DNA from: CAZNPW01 sp964575185
GTDB taxonomy: Bacteria; Pseudomonadota; Alphaproteobacteria; Rhodobacterales; Rhodobacteraceae
DNA: 64,000 nucleotides
Direction of reading: 5' to 3'
NCBI GenBank assembly: GCA_964575185.1
Contig: CAZNPW010000005.1
Coordinates: forward strand, 25,095-89,094
The position numbers were made by a program, and so were the translations under genes. Below, in pieces: positions 29,902 through 38,322 of the stretch (positions within the stretch are counted from its first letter, which is position 1; each line of letters begins with the position of its first letter). The notes under the pieces are model-generated. The model was not told the origin of the DNA. It did no database searches and worked only from the letters and a program-made list of their open reading frames with translations.

Positions 29902-30771
29902 ATGTTCGGAATTGTCGGAATCGCCGTGATCTTCGTCATGGTCTTCGGCGGCTACATGCTCGCCGGCGGCAAGATGGACATCATCATCAAGGCGCTGCCG
30001 TTCGAGATGATGATGATCGGCGGCGCCGCGCTTGGCGCCTTCATCCTGTCGAACGACTTCGCCACGCTGAAGCAGACGGCGCGCGACATCGGCAAGGTCT
30101 TCAGGGGTCCGAGGTGGAAGCCCGCCGACTACCGCGACCTGCTGTGCCTGCTGTTCGAACTGATCCGCATCGCCCGCACCAACCCCGTCGCCCTGGAGGA
30201 GCACATCGAGCAGCCCGAAAGCTCCGCGATCTTCGCGCGCTATCCGCGGATCGCGCGCGACCACGACGCGGTCGACCTGATCTGCGACACGCTGCGCGCG
30301 GCCTCGATGAACTACGACGACCCCCACCAGGTCGAGGAGGTGCTCGACAAGCGGATGGAGGCGAACCGCGCCCACCGCGGCCACTCCAGCCATGCGCTGC
30401 AGGCGGTGGCCGATGCGCTGCCCGCGCTCGGCATCGTCGCGGCGGTGCTGGGGGTCATCAAGACGATGGGCTCGATCGACCAGCCGCCCGAGGTGCTGGG
30501 CAAGATGATCGGCTCGGCGCTGGTGGGAACCTTCCTCGGCGTGTTCCTGGCCTACGGAATCGTCGGGCCCTTCGCCTCGCGGATCCGCGCCGTGGTCGAG
30601 GACGACGACCACTTCGACCGGCTGATCCGCGAGGTGCTGGTGGCCAACCTGCACCGGCATCCGCCGAACATCTGCATCGAGGTCGGGCGGCAGAACACGC
30701 CCCACCACGTCCGGCCGAGCTTCGGCGAGGTCGAGGACGTGCTGCGCGGACTGAAGCAGGAGGCCGCATGA
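29902..30771 (+). CDS. motA: Flagellar motor stator protein MotA
   Basis: 289 residues with four membrane helices: two at the N-terminus (GIVGIAVIFVMVFGGYMLAG and a second at about 33-50) and two in the second half (about 168-190 and 200-222). The cytoplasmic loop between carries the charged residues that contact FliG (EVLDKRMEANRAHRG). The proline-containing region ALPALGIVAAVLGVIKTMG is diagnostic. MotA pairs with MotB to form the proton channel; motB is not in this window. A strong AGGAG site precedes the ATG, and its stop overlaps the next start (ATGA). Confidence 0.95.
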   Translation: MFGIVGIAVIFVMVFGGYMLAGGKMDIIIKALPFEMMMIGGAALGAFILSNDFATLKQTARDIGKVFRGPRWKPADYRDLLCLLFELIRIARTNPVALEEHIEQPESSAIFARYPRIARDHDAVDLICDTLRAASMNYDDPHQVEEVLDKRMEANRAHRGHSSHALQAVADALPALGIVAAVLGVIKTMGSIDQPPEVLGKMIGSALVGTFLGVFLAYGIVGPFASRIRAVVEDDDHFDRLIREVLVANLHRHPPNICIEVGRQNTPHHVRPSFGEVEDVLRGLKQEAA

Positions 30772-32864
30772 TCCGCGCCCTGCTCGTCCTCCTCGCGCTG
30801 ACCGGCCCCGCACTGGCCCAGGTGGCGACCGTCACGTCGGGAGAGCACCCCGGCTTCACCCGCCTGCTCGTGGCCGCCACCGGGGTCGAGGGCTGGCGCC
30901 TGACCCGGACCGTCGACGGCTACGCGCTCGACGCCGGAAGCGGCGTCACGGGCTTCGACCTCAGCCGCGCCTTCGAACGCATTCCCCGCACGCGCGTCAC
31001 CGCGCTGTTTGCAGACCCCGCGGACGGGCAGCTCCGCATCCGCGTCGGCTGCGCCTGCAATGCCATCGCCTTCCAGTACGAAGGCCGCTACCTCGTCGTC
31101 GACGTCCGCGACGGCCCGCCGCGCGCGCGGTCCGCCTTCGAGCTGACGCAAGGCGGTGCACGTCTGCCACCGCTCGGCCTGGCGAATGCGGTCGTCGCTG
31201 CGGCTCCGGCCGGGGCGGGCTACGACTGGCTCGCCGCCCGCCGCGTCGCCGGGGCTGCCGAGGCCGTCCCGCGTTCCGCGCCACCGACCCGGGGCGCCGG
31301 TGCCGATGTCGGCACGCTGCGGCAGGCGCTGCTGGCCGGGATCGCCCGCGGCGCCGCGGTGGGCGTGGTGGGAATGGCGCTGCCCGACGGCGGGCAGGTC
31401 GCGGCGCCTGCGGGGGTCTCGCTCTTCGATGGCGGGGCCGAAGGCATCGCCGTCCTGCCGGGCACGGGCCGCGATGCGGAAAGGCGCGTCGCAGCCGCAG
31501 ACTGTCCCTCTCCCGAGGCGTTCGACATCGGGTCGTGGGCCTCGAACGATCCGTATCTCGCGCAGCTTGGCCAGCGCCGGTCGGCCCTGCTGGCCGAGTT
31601 CGACCGCCCCGACCCCGAGGCCGTCGCCCGGGCCGTCCGGCTCTACCTCTACATGGGCTTCGGTGCCGAGGCGACCGACCTGCTGCGCGCATACCCCGAG
31701 GCCGCGATGGACACCTCGGTTGCCGAGGTGATGGCCGCCGTCCTCGACGACCGCGAGGTGGAGGCTCGCGCCGTTGCCGCCTGGCCTTCCTGCGCCGGAG
31801 CCGCCCCGCTCTGGGCGGCGCTCGCCCTGCCGCCGGACAACGCGGCCGCGGCCGACCGGGACATCGTTCGCCAGGCGTTCGGCACGCTGCCCCCGCATCT
31901 GCGCTCGCGTCTCGCGCCGCGGCTTGCGGTCCTGGCGGACCTCGCGGGCGATCCGGCGCTCCGGGCTTCGATCGAAGCGGCCGCAGGCCGACGCGAGCGT
32001 CCGCCCTCGACGGCGGGCGGGAACGCTGCGTCGCTTCTCGCGGCCTGGCGGGACGGGGGCAGCGATGCGGTCCCCGCGGCGCTGGCCTATGTCGCCGCGG
32101 CCGAACGCGCCGGGCTCCGGGTGCCCGACGAGGTGCCCGGCGCGCTGCTGTCTCTGGCCGACGAACGGCGCGGCCTGCCCGAAGCGGCCGACCTCTCGCG
32201 TGCGGGGCGCATCGCTGCGGCCCTGGCCCAGGACATGGAGACCGCCTTTGCCGATCCGGAGATGACGGCCCGCCTGCCGGACATCTGGGCGATCCTGACC
32301 GCGACGGCGGATGACGACACGTTCATCGCCATGACCGTGGCGCACCGCGCGGCGTTTCCTTCCGCGCAGGCCGACCTGTCGGCACGGATCGCGCGCCGGC
32401 TGCTGGACCTGCGGCTCCCGGACCAGGCGCTCGCATGGGTGCCGCCGGACAGCACCGATCCCGCCGCGGCGATTCTCGCGGCCGAGGCGCTGGTCGCCCT
32501 GGGCCGCGGGGCAGAGGCGCTGGAGCGCCTCGACGGAACTCCGCCGGACGCGGCGACCGCAGCCCTGCGGGCCCGGGCGGCCGACCTCGCGGGGGCCTAC
32601 GACCTGGCCGCAGCGGCCTGGACCGCTGCCGGCGACCCGGAGCGCGCCGGACGGAGTGCCCGGCTCGCCGGAAATCCGGCGGCCGCGCGCGACGACGATC
32701 CCTGGCGGCGCCTGGCGGCGGATGTCGCGGGGGCACCGCGCCCGCTCGCCACCGAGGCCGTGGGGCCCCTGCAGACCGGCAACGCCCTGGTCGGGGCGAG
32801 CGCCCGCCTGCGGGCGGACATCGACGCCCTGCTGTCCGACACGACGCTGCCCGTCGATCGGTGA
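30768..32864 (+). CDS. Large exported hypothetical protein of the flagellar operon
   Basis: 698 residues with a clear signal peptide (MIRALLVLLALTGPALAQ). A beta-rich N-terminal domain (about 20-125, with FDLSRAFERIPRTRVTALFA and GRYLVVDVRDGPPRA) is followed by a long alpha-helical region of degenerate TPR-like pairs (for example AVRLYLYMGFGAEATDLLRA and AALRARAADLAGAYDLAAAA). No enzyme motif is seen. It is translationally coupled to motA and sits inside the operon, so a periplasmic motor- or rod-associated scaffold is plausible but unproven. Codon use matches its neighbours. Confidence 0.8.
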   Translation: MIRALLVLLALTGPALAQVATVTSGEHPGFTRLLVAATGVEGWRLTRTVDGYALDAGSGVTGFDLSRAFERIPRTRVTALFADPADGQLRIRVGCACNAIAFQYEGRYLVVDVRDGPPRARSAFELTQGGARLPPLGLANAVVAAAPAGAGYDWLAARRVAGAAEAVPRSAPPTRGAGADVGTLRQALLAGIARGAAVGVVGMALPDGGQVAAPAGVSLFDGGAEGIAVLPGTGRDAERRVAAADCPSPEAFDIGSWASNDPYLAQLGQRRSALLAEFDRPDPEAVARAVRLYLYMGFGAEATDLLRAYPEAAMDTSVAEVMAAVLDDREVEARAVAAWPSCAGAAPLWAALALPPDNAAAADRDIVRQAFGTLPPHLRSRLAPRLAVLADLAGDPALRASIEAAAGRRERPPSTAGGNAASLLAAWRDGGSDAVPAALAYVAAAERAGLRVPDEVPGALLSLADERRGLPEAADLSRAGRIAAALAQDMETAFADPEMTARLPDIWAILTATADDDTFIAMTVAHRAAFPSAQADLSARIARRLLDLRLPDQALAWVPPDSTDPAAAILAAEALVALGRGAEALERLDGTPPDAATAALRARAADLAGAYDLAAAAWTAAGDPERAGRSARLAGNPAAARDDDPWRRLAADVAGAPRPLATEAVGPLQTGNALVGASARLRADIDALLSDTTLPVDR

Positions 32865-32891
32865 AGCGCAAGGCCGTTCCGCGCTTCGGCC

Positions 32892-32909
32892 GGTAACCGG
32901 ACGGTAACC
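32892..32909 (+). promoter_or_regulatory. Direct GGTAACC repeat, degenerate CtrA-like site before the transglycosylase gene
   Basis: GGTAACC occurs at 32892-32898 and again at 32903-32909, exactly 11 bp apart, the same helical phase as the two halves of TTAACC-N5-TTAACC. Each half has G in place of the first T. It lies 41 bp before the gene at 32951, in the only spacer of the downstream part of the operon. Confidence 0.35.
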
Positions 32910-32950
32910 CGGCCGGGCTATGCCGGAGACATCACGTCCCGAGAGGAACC

Positions 32951-33745
32951 ATGGCGAAGCCACGAGCGAAGGATGTCCTGAAGGCGGCGGCGGCGCCGTT
33001 CCGCGTCCACCGCGTCCCTCTCGCCGGGGTCGGGCCGGGCGTCCGGGCGGCGTTGCTCCTCGGCGCTCTGGCGGTCCTCACGACGCCCGCAGGTGTCGGC
33101 GCCGCCTCCGTGCAGCGCGCGGACACGACGACCTGCACCGCCGCGGCGCAGCAGGCCGCGGCCGTGCATGGCGTGCCGCCCGACATCCTTCTGACCATCG
33201 CAGCCATCGAAAGCGGGCGCGGCGGTGATTCGGGCTGGCCCTGGACGGTCGGCCGACGCGGCCAGGGTTTCTGGGCCGGAACACGCGAGGACGCCGTCGC
33301 CCGGGCCCGCGACCTCATCGCCGCCGGGGAACGCAACCTTGATCTCGGGTGCTTCCAGATCAACGTGCAATGGCATGCCGCGGCCTTCGCCTCGCTCGAA
33401 CAGATGTTCGACCCGGCCGCCAACGCGGACTATGCGGCCCGCCTGCTTGCGCGGCACTATGCCCGCACCGGCGACTGGGAGGCGGCGGTCGCGGCCTATC
33501 ACTCGCAGACCCCGGGGCCTGCGGCGCGCTACCTCGCGCGGTTCCGGGCGGCCTGGCCGCGCATCGCCGAGACGGCGGTCGCATCGCGTGGCGGGCCGGA
33601 CCCGTCCGCCCGACAGACCGGGCGCGTCCGGCAGCAGGCCGACCCGGCACCCACGCTGCTTGCCGACGCCGCCGCACCGCAGGCAGCCGGCTCGCTCGTC
33701 CGGGCGGGGCGGCTGGAGCGCCGCCTGATCGGCGGTGCCCCGTGA
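32951..33745 (+). CDS. Flagellum-associated lytic transglycosylase (SLT domain)
   Basis: 264 residues. A cytoplasmic basic segment and a membrane/signal helix (about 31-52) precede the SLT domain. The catalytic glutamate is Glu87 in ILLTIAAIESGRGGDSG; further family motifs are LGCFQINVQWH and the closing AAVAAYHSQTP. A low-complexity tail of about 60 residues follows, which in the related Rhodobacter enzyme SltF binds rod proteins. It should open peptidoglycan for rod passage. Its stop overlaps the flhA start (GTGA), and a GAGAGGAA ribosome site precedes the ATG. Confidence 0.87.
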   Translation: MAKPRAKDVLKAAAAPFRVHRVPLAGVGPGVRAALLLGALAVLTTPAGVGAASVQRADTTTCTAAAQQAAAVHGVPPDILLTIAAIESGRGGDSGWPWTVGRRGQGFWAGTREDAVARARDLIAAGERNLDLGCFQINVQWHAAAFASLEQMFDPAANADYAARLLARHYARTGDWEAAVAAYHSQTPGPAARYLARFRAAWPRIAETAVASRGGPDPSARQTGRVRQQADPAPTLLADAAAPQAAGSLVRAGRLERRLIGGAP

Positions 33746-35835
33746 CCGCCGCGCCCCTGCCGCACGGCAGCCTCTTCATGCAGCCGACCGTGCTGATGGC
33801 GATCGGGCTGATGGCCGCCATCGCCATGATGGTGCTGCCGATGCCCGCCTGGCTCCTGGACGCGGGCCTCGCACTGTCCTTCGCGCTCGCGATCCTGATG
33901 CTGACCGTCACGCTGTTCATCCAGCGCCCGCTGGAGTTCTCGGCCTTTCCCACGATCCTGCTCGTGTCGCTCCTGCTCCGGCTCGCGCTGAACATCTCGT
34001 CCACCAAGCTCATCATCGCCGAGGGCAACACCGGGACCGATGCCGCGGGCGCGGTGATCGAGGGGTTCGCGACCTTCGTGATGGGCAACGACCTCGTGGT
34101 GGGCGCGGTCATCTTCGTGGTCATCCTGATCGTGAACTTCATGGTCATCACCAAGGGCGCGGGGCGGATGGCCGAGGTCGGCGCCCGCTTCGCGCTCGAC
34201 GGGCTGCCGGGCCGCCAGATGGCGATCGACGCCGACCTTGCCGCCGGGGCCATCACCCAGGCCGAGGCGAAGGCGCGGCGCGAGCACGAGCTGGCCGAGA
34301 CGAGCTTCTTCGGCTCGCTCGACGGCGCGTCGAAGTTCGTCAAGGGCGACGCGATCGCGGGCCTGCTCATCACGCTCCTGACCTTCACCGTCGGGGTCAG
34401 CGTCGGCATCCTGTCGCACGGCATGCCTGCGGGCGATGCCTTCGCGACCTACGGGATGCTGACCGTCGGGGACGGTCTGGTGAACCAGATTCCGGCGGTG
34501 ATCATCTCGGTCGCGGCGGCGCTGCTGCTCGCGCGGGGCGGCAACGAGAAGGACAAGGCCGACGTCAGCTTCGGCCGCCAGCTCGGCGCGCACCCCGGAG
34601 CGCTCGGCACCGTCGCGCTCCTGCTGACGCTGTTCGCCGTGGTGCCGGGAATGCCGTTCCTGCCCTTCATGCTGTGTGCGGGCGTCGCCGGCTGGCTCGC
34701 CTGGAAGTCGGCGCGCCGCGCGTCCGCACCGCCGCCGGGGTCGGGGCTGCCGGTGCCCGCGACGGCCCCGGCGGTGCCGCGGCCGATCGGCGACGTGCTC
34801 GACTTCGACGACCTGCAGATCGAGTTCGCGCCCGACCTCGTGGCCATGGTGCTCGACCCCGCGGCGGGGCTCGACGCGCGCATCGCCAACATGCGCAACC
34901 ACGTGGCGACCAGCTTCGGGATCATCCTGCCCGAAATCCGCATCACCGACGAACCGACGCTGGCCCCCGGCAGCTACCGCATCCGGGTCCTGGGGATCGA
35001 GCGCGCGGCGGCGACGATCCACCCCGACCGCGTGATGGTCATCGCCGCCCCCGCCGCTACCCTGCCGCCCGGGATCGACGCCGCCGAGCCGGTCTACGGG
35101 GCGCAGGCGCGCTGGATCGCCACCGGCGATCAGGAGCGCGCGGTGCTCGCCGGGCTGACGGTGGTGGCCCCGGTCGAGGTGGTGGCGACGCACCTGCTCG
35201 AGGTCATCAAGGCGCACCTGTCCCAGCTCCTGACGCTGCGCGGATTGCGCAAGCTGCTCGACGCCTTCACGCGCCTTTCGGATGCGACGCGGGCCGAGGC
35301 CAACCGGCGGATGCTCGACGATCTGATCCCCGACAAGGTTCCGCTCGAACTGCTGCACGGCGTCCTGCGGCAGTTGCTGGACGAGCGGGTGTCGGTGCGC
35401 AACCTGCCGCTGATCCTCGAGGCGGTTGCCGAAGGCCGGGGGGCGGGGTCTGCGGACCTCGTGACCGAACATGTCCGCCACCGTCTGGCCTTCCAGATCG
35501 TCGCCGACCTGCGGCGACCCGACGGCGCGCTGCCCGTGCTGCAGCTCGCGCCCGAGTGGGAGACCCACTTCCAGCGCCACGAGGTCGAGGGGCCGCAGGG
35601 CACCCGCGACGTGGTGCTGCCGCCCGACCTGTTCGCGCGGCTCGCCGCCAACATCACAGCGCGGCTGCGGACCGCCTCGGAGGACGGGCAGGCCCCCGCG
35701 ATCGTCACCTCCGCCGCCCGACGCCGGCTGGTGCGGGCGGTGCTGGCGGCGCGGCAGATCAGCGCCCGCGTGCTGTGCTATGACGAGATCACGGCCGATG
35801 CCCGGCCGGCGGTCCTGGGCACGGTCCCCGCGTGA
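33742..35835 (+). CDS. flhA: Flagellar biosynthesis protein FlhA
   Basis: 697 residues from the GTG at 33742, the standard FlhA length. About eight membrane helices fill the first 330 residues, with the conserved FHIPEP-family stretches SAFPTILLVSLLLRLALNIS and VVVILIVNFMVITKGAGRMAE-like segment plus RFALDGLPGRQMAIDADL. The cytoplasmic ring domain contains PEIRITDEP and ERVSVRNLPLILEA-like sequence. FlhA forms the nonameric gate that energises and selects export substrates. It is coupled on both sides by overlapping stops and starts. The start matches family length, whereas upstream extension would run antiparallel in function into the transglycosylase gene. Confidence 0.96.
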   Translation: MTAAPLPHGSLFMQPTVLMAIGLMAAIAMMVLPMPAWLLDAGLALSFALAILMLTVTLFIQRPLEFSAFPTILLVSLLLRLALNISSTKLIIAEGNTGTDAAGAVIEGFATFVMGNDLVVGAVIFVVILIVNFMVITKGAGRMAEVGARFALDGLPGRQMAIDADLAAGAITQAEAKARREHELAETSFFGSLDGASKFVKGDAIAGLLITLLTFTVGVSVGILSHGMPAGDAFATYGMLTVGDGLVNQIPAVIISVAAALLLARGGNEKDKADVSFGRQLGAHPGALGTVALLLTLFAVVPGMPFLPFMLCAGVAGWLAWKSARRASAPPPGSGLPVPATAPAVPRPIGDVLDFDDLQIEFAPDLVAMVLDPAAGLDARIANMRNHVATSFGIILPEIRITDEPTLAPGSYRIRVLGIERAAATIHPDRVMVIAAPAATLPPGIDAAEPVYGAQARWIATGDQERAVLAGLTVVAPVEVVATHLLEVIKAHLSQLLTLRGLRKLLDAFTRLSDATRAEANRRMLDDLIPDKVPLELLHGVLRQLLDERVSVRNLPLILEAVAEGRGAGSADLVTEHVRHRLAFQIVADLRRPDGALPVLQLAPEWETHFQRHEVEGPQGTRDVVLPPDLFARLAANITARLRTASEDGQAPAIVTSAARRRLVRAVLAARQISARVLCYDEITADARPAVLGTVPA

Positions 35836-36596
35836 TGGAGGGGCTGACGGCGATCGCGGCGCTGACCGGCCTGTCGGCCGAGGCCGTGCAGGCCGGCTTC
35901 CTGGTATTTCTCCGCGTCTCGGCGATGATGGCGGTTCTGCCCGGCCTCGGCGAGGCGACGGTGCCGATCCGTGTGCGGATCGCTGCGACCGTCGCGCTGA
36001 CCGCGCTCGCGGTTCCCGCGGCGGGGATCGCTCCGCCGCCTCCCGGCCTGACGGCCTACGCGGCCGAAATCCTGGCCGGGCTTCTCCTCGGGCTGATGCT
36101 GCGGCTGATGGTGCATGCGCTGCAGGTCGCAGGGGCCGTCGCGGCCTCGGCCACCAGCCTCAGCCAGATGTTCGGCGGACTGACGCCCGACCCGCAGCCC
36201 GCGGTCGGCAATGCGCTGCTGCTCGGCGGGCTGGCGCTGCTCGTGGCCGCGGGGCTGCACGTCGATGCGGTGCGCATGGTCGCGCTGTCCTACCGGGTCC
36301 TGCCGCCGGGCCTCGTGCCGCCGGCGGGCGATGTGGCTGGATGGGGGGTCGCGCATGTGGCGCGGGTCTTCGCGCTCGGCGTGACGCTGGCGCTGCCCTT
36401 CGCGGCCGGGGGCCTTCTCTACAACCTGGCGCTCGGCTTCATCAACCGCGCGCTGCCGCAGATGATGGTGTCCTTCGTCGGCGCGCCCTTCCTGTCGGGT
36501 GCCGGCCTCGCGCTCCTGGCGCTGACCGCGCCGGTGATGCTGAGCGTCTGGTTGCAGGCGGTGCAGCGCACCCTCGCCGCGCCCTTCGCGCCATGA
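35835..36596 (+). CDS. fliR: Flagellar export gate protein FliR
   Basis: About 253 residues with six predicted membrane helices. FliR features include the early VFLRVSAMMAVLPGLGEATV, then SLSQMFGGLTPDPQPAVGNAL near residue 110, and the C-terminal FINRALPQMMVSFVGAPF. The gene uses either the GTG at 35832 (GTGA with flhA) or the ATG at 35835 (TGATG); I prefer the ATG, and the choice adds one residue. FliR completes the FliP5-FliQ4-FliR1 gate. Its end overlaps flhB by 4 bp. Confidence 0.93.
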   Translation: MEGLTAIAALTGLSAEAVQAGFLVFLRVSAMMAVLPGLGEATVPIRVRIAATVALTALAVPAAGIAPPPPGLTAYAAEILAGLLLGLMLRLMVHALQVAGAVAASATSLSQMFGGLTPDPQPAVGNALLLGGLALLVAAGLHVDAVRMVALSYRVLPPGLVPPAGDVAGWGVAHVARVFALGVTLALPFAAGGLLYNLALGFINRALPQMMVSFVGAPFLSGAGLALLALTAPVMLSVWLQAVQRTLAAPFAP

Positions 36597-37663
36597 GCGA
36601 AGCTGCGGGCGACGAGGGCGACAAGGAGTTCGCCGCGACCGAGCACCGCCTGGCCGAGGCGCGGCGCAAGGGCGATGCCCCGGCCGCGCAGGACCTGGCG
36701 CACGGCGCGGCGCTCGCCGCGCTCGCGGGCACGGCCGCGGTCACCGGGCCGGGTGCCGTGGCGGCGATGGGCGAGGCCGGGATGGCGCTGCTCGCCGGCG
36801 CCGGGGGCATGGAAATGGGCGGCCCCGCGCTCGCCCCCGCGCTGGCCGCGATGCTGTGGCCCGTGCTGCCGCTGTTCGCCATGCCGATGGCCGCGGCGAT
36901 CCTGGCCTACCTCGGCGCGGGCGTCCTGTTCGTCGCGCAGGACCGCATCGTGCCGCGGCTGTCCCGGATTTCGCCGCTGGCGATCGCGAAGCACAAGTTC
37001 GGACCCGACGGGCTGTTCGAGTTCGTCAAGGGCGTCGTGAAGTTCGCGCTGCTGGTGGCGGTCGCGGTCTGGTTCGCCCGGGCGAAAGGGGAGGAGGTGC
37101 TCGCGTCGCTGATGCTGCCCGCACCGGCGGGGTTCGTCGCGATGGCGGGATGGATGCTGGCGCTCGCGCTGCCCTTCGTCGCCATCGCGCTGGTCGTGGG
37201 CCTGGTGGAGCACCTGTGGCAGCGCCACCGCTTCGTCACGCGCAACCGGATGACCCGCAAGGAGATGATGGACGAGATGCGCGACAGCGAGGGCGACCCG
37301 CACCAGAAGGCGCACCGCCGCCGCCGGGCGCAGGACATCGCCGGCCGCAACATGGCCGCCGACGTCGCGCAGGCGAGCGTCGTGGTCGTCAACCCCGTGC
37401 ACGTCGCCGTGGCGCTCCGGTGGAAGCGCGGCGACCGCACCGCGCCCGTCGTCGTCGCCAAGGGCGAGGGCGAGGCGGCGGCGCGCATCCGCGACGCGGC
37501 GCGCCGGGCGGGCGTGCCGATCCACCGCGACGTGGGCATCGCGCGTGCCCTGCACGCGACGATTCCCGTCGGCCAGCCGGTCAAGGCCGAGCACTTCGCC
37601 GCGGTGGCCGCCGCGATCCGCTTCGCCGAGCGGGTGCGGACCCGCAAGCGGAGCTTCCTGTGA
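36593..37663 (+). CDS. flhB: Flagellar export switch protein FlhB (variant NPVH cleavage motif)
   Basis: 356 residues: a charged N-terminus with EHRLAEARRKGDAP, four membrane helices (about 60-210), a basic linker (TRKEMMDEMRDSEGDP), and the cytoplasmic autocleavage domain. The usual Asn-Pro-Thr-His motif reads Asn267-Pro-Val-His (VVVNPVHVAVAL), so the threonine is replaced by valine. Downstream sequence KGEGEAAARIRDAARRAGVP and the final PVKAEHFAAVAAAIRFAERV are normal. FlhB switches export from rod/hook to filament substrates after self-cleavage. It is coupled to fliR and to the small following gene. Confidence 0.93.
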   Translation: MSEAAGDEGDKEFAATEHRLAEARRKGDAPAAQDLAHGAALAALAGTAAVTGPGAVAAMGEAGMALLAGAGGMEMGGPALAPALAAMLWPVLPLFAMPMAAAILAYLGAGVLFVAQDRIVPRLSRISPLAIAKHKFGPDGLFEFVKGVVKFALLVAVAVWFARAKGEEVLASLMLPAPAGFVAMAGWMLALALPFVAIALVVGLVEHLWQRHRFVTRNRMTRKEMMDEMRDSEGDPHQKAHRRRRAQDIAGRNMAADVAQASVVVVNPVHVAVALRWKRGDRTAPVVVAKGEGEAAARIRDAARRAGVPIHRDVGIARALHATIPVGQPVKAEHFAAVAAAIRFAERVRTRKRSFL

Positions 37664-38010
37664 CGCCCGACCCGCGCCTGCGTCGTCTCGGCCAGCTTGC
37701 CGCGCTCGTCCGGCAGGTGCGCGAGGCCGAGGCCGGGGCGACGCGGGCACGCTGCGCCGCGCTGGCCGCAGCGCTGGCCGACCCCGGTCTCGTTGCAGCG
37801 CCGCCCGGGGCGGACGCCGCCGTCGCGGCCCAGCACGCCCGCTGGGCCACGGTGGAGCGGTGCCGCCTCATGGCCGCGCAGGGGGCGGCGCAGGCCAAGG
37901 CGGCCGCTGCCGCCGGTGTCGCGCGCAGGTCCATCGCGGTCGACGGCACCGTCGCGCGGCTCGCCGACCGCGCCGCCGCCCTGGCGGCCATGCGCGCGCG
38001 GCGCGGATAG
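37660..38010 (+). CDS. Small helical protein after flhB (FliJ-like?)
   Basis: 116 residues from a GTG that overlaps the flhB stop as GTGA. It is almost wholly helical, very Ala/Arg-rich, with a heptad-like first third (LRRLGQLAALVRQVREAEAG) and no membrane segment. Size, charge and place at the end of the export operon would suit a FliJ-type chaperone coordinator, but sequence similarity is too weak to assert that. Treat it as a hypothetical flagellar protein. Confidence 0.6.
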   Translation: MTPDPRLRRLGQLAALVRQVREAEAGATRARCAALAAALADPGLVAAPPGADAAVAAQHARWATVERCRLMAAQGAAQAKAAAAAGVARRSIAVDGTVARLADRAAALAAMRARRG

Positions 38011-38322
38011 CCCGCGTCGCGACGGGCCGAAGCGGCGATCCGGGTTTCCGGTCGCCGACGCAGGTGGACGGAACCGCTGCCCTTGCCCGCGGCAGCGGAT
38101 CGTCGACCACGAAACGGAGGGGAACGCGCAGCGGTCCCCCAAGGCCGGGTCCGCAGCCCGGCCCGCGACGCCGACCGTCAGGCCACCGGGCTGCGGCACG
38201 GGCCTGCCCGGCCGGCGGGATGCGGCGGGCGTCGACGGATCCGCGACAAGGCCGCCTGCGCCTGCAACATGTCGGGCCTTTCCGCGTTGACCCGGAGAAA
38301 CCCGACGATCACCGGACCGCTC
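38011..38322. other. Non-coding spacer before the P450 gene
   Basis: This 312-bp spacer holds no convincing gene. An open frame continues upstream of the P450 start but is rich in Arg/Gly/Pro and lacks family similarity. TTGACC at about 38287 is the only promoter-like hexamer noticed, without a clear -10 element. No strong terminator hairpin for the flagellar operon was found. Confidence 0.4.
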
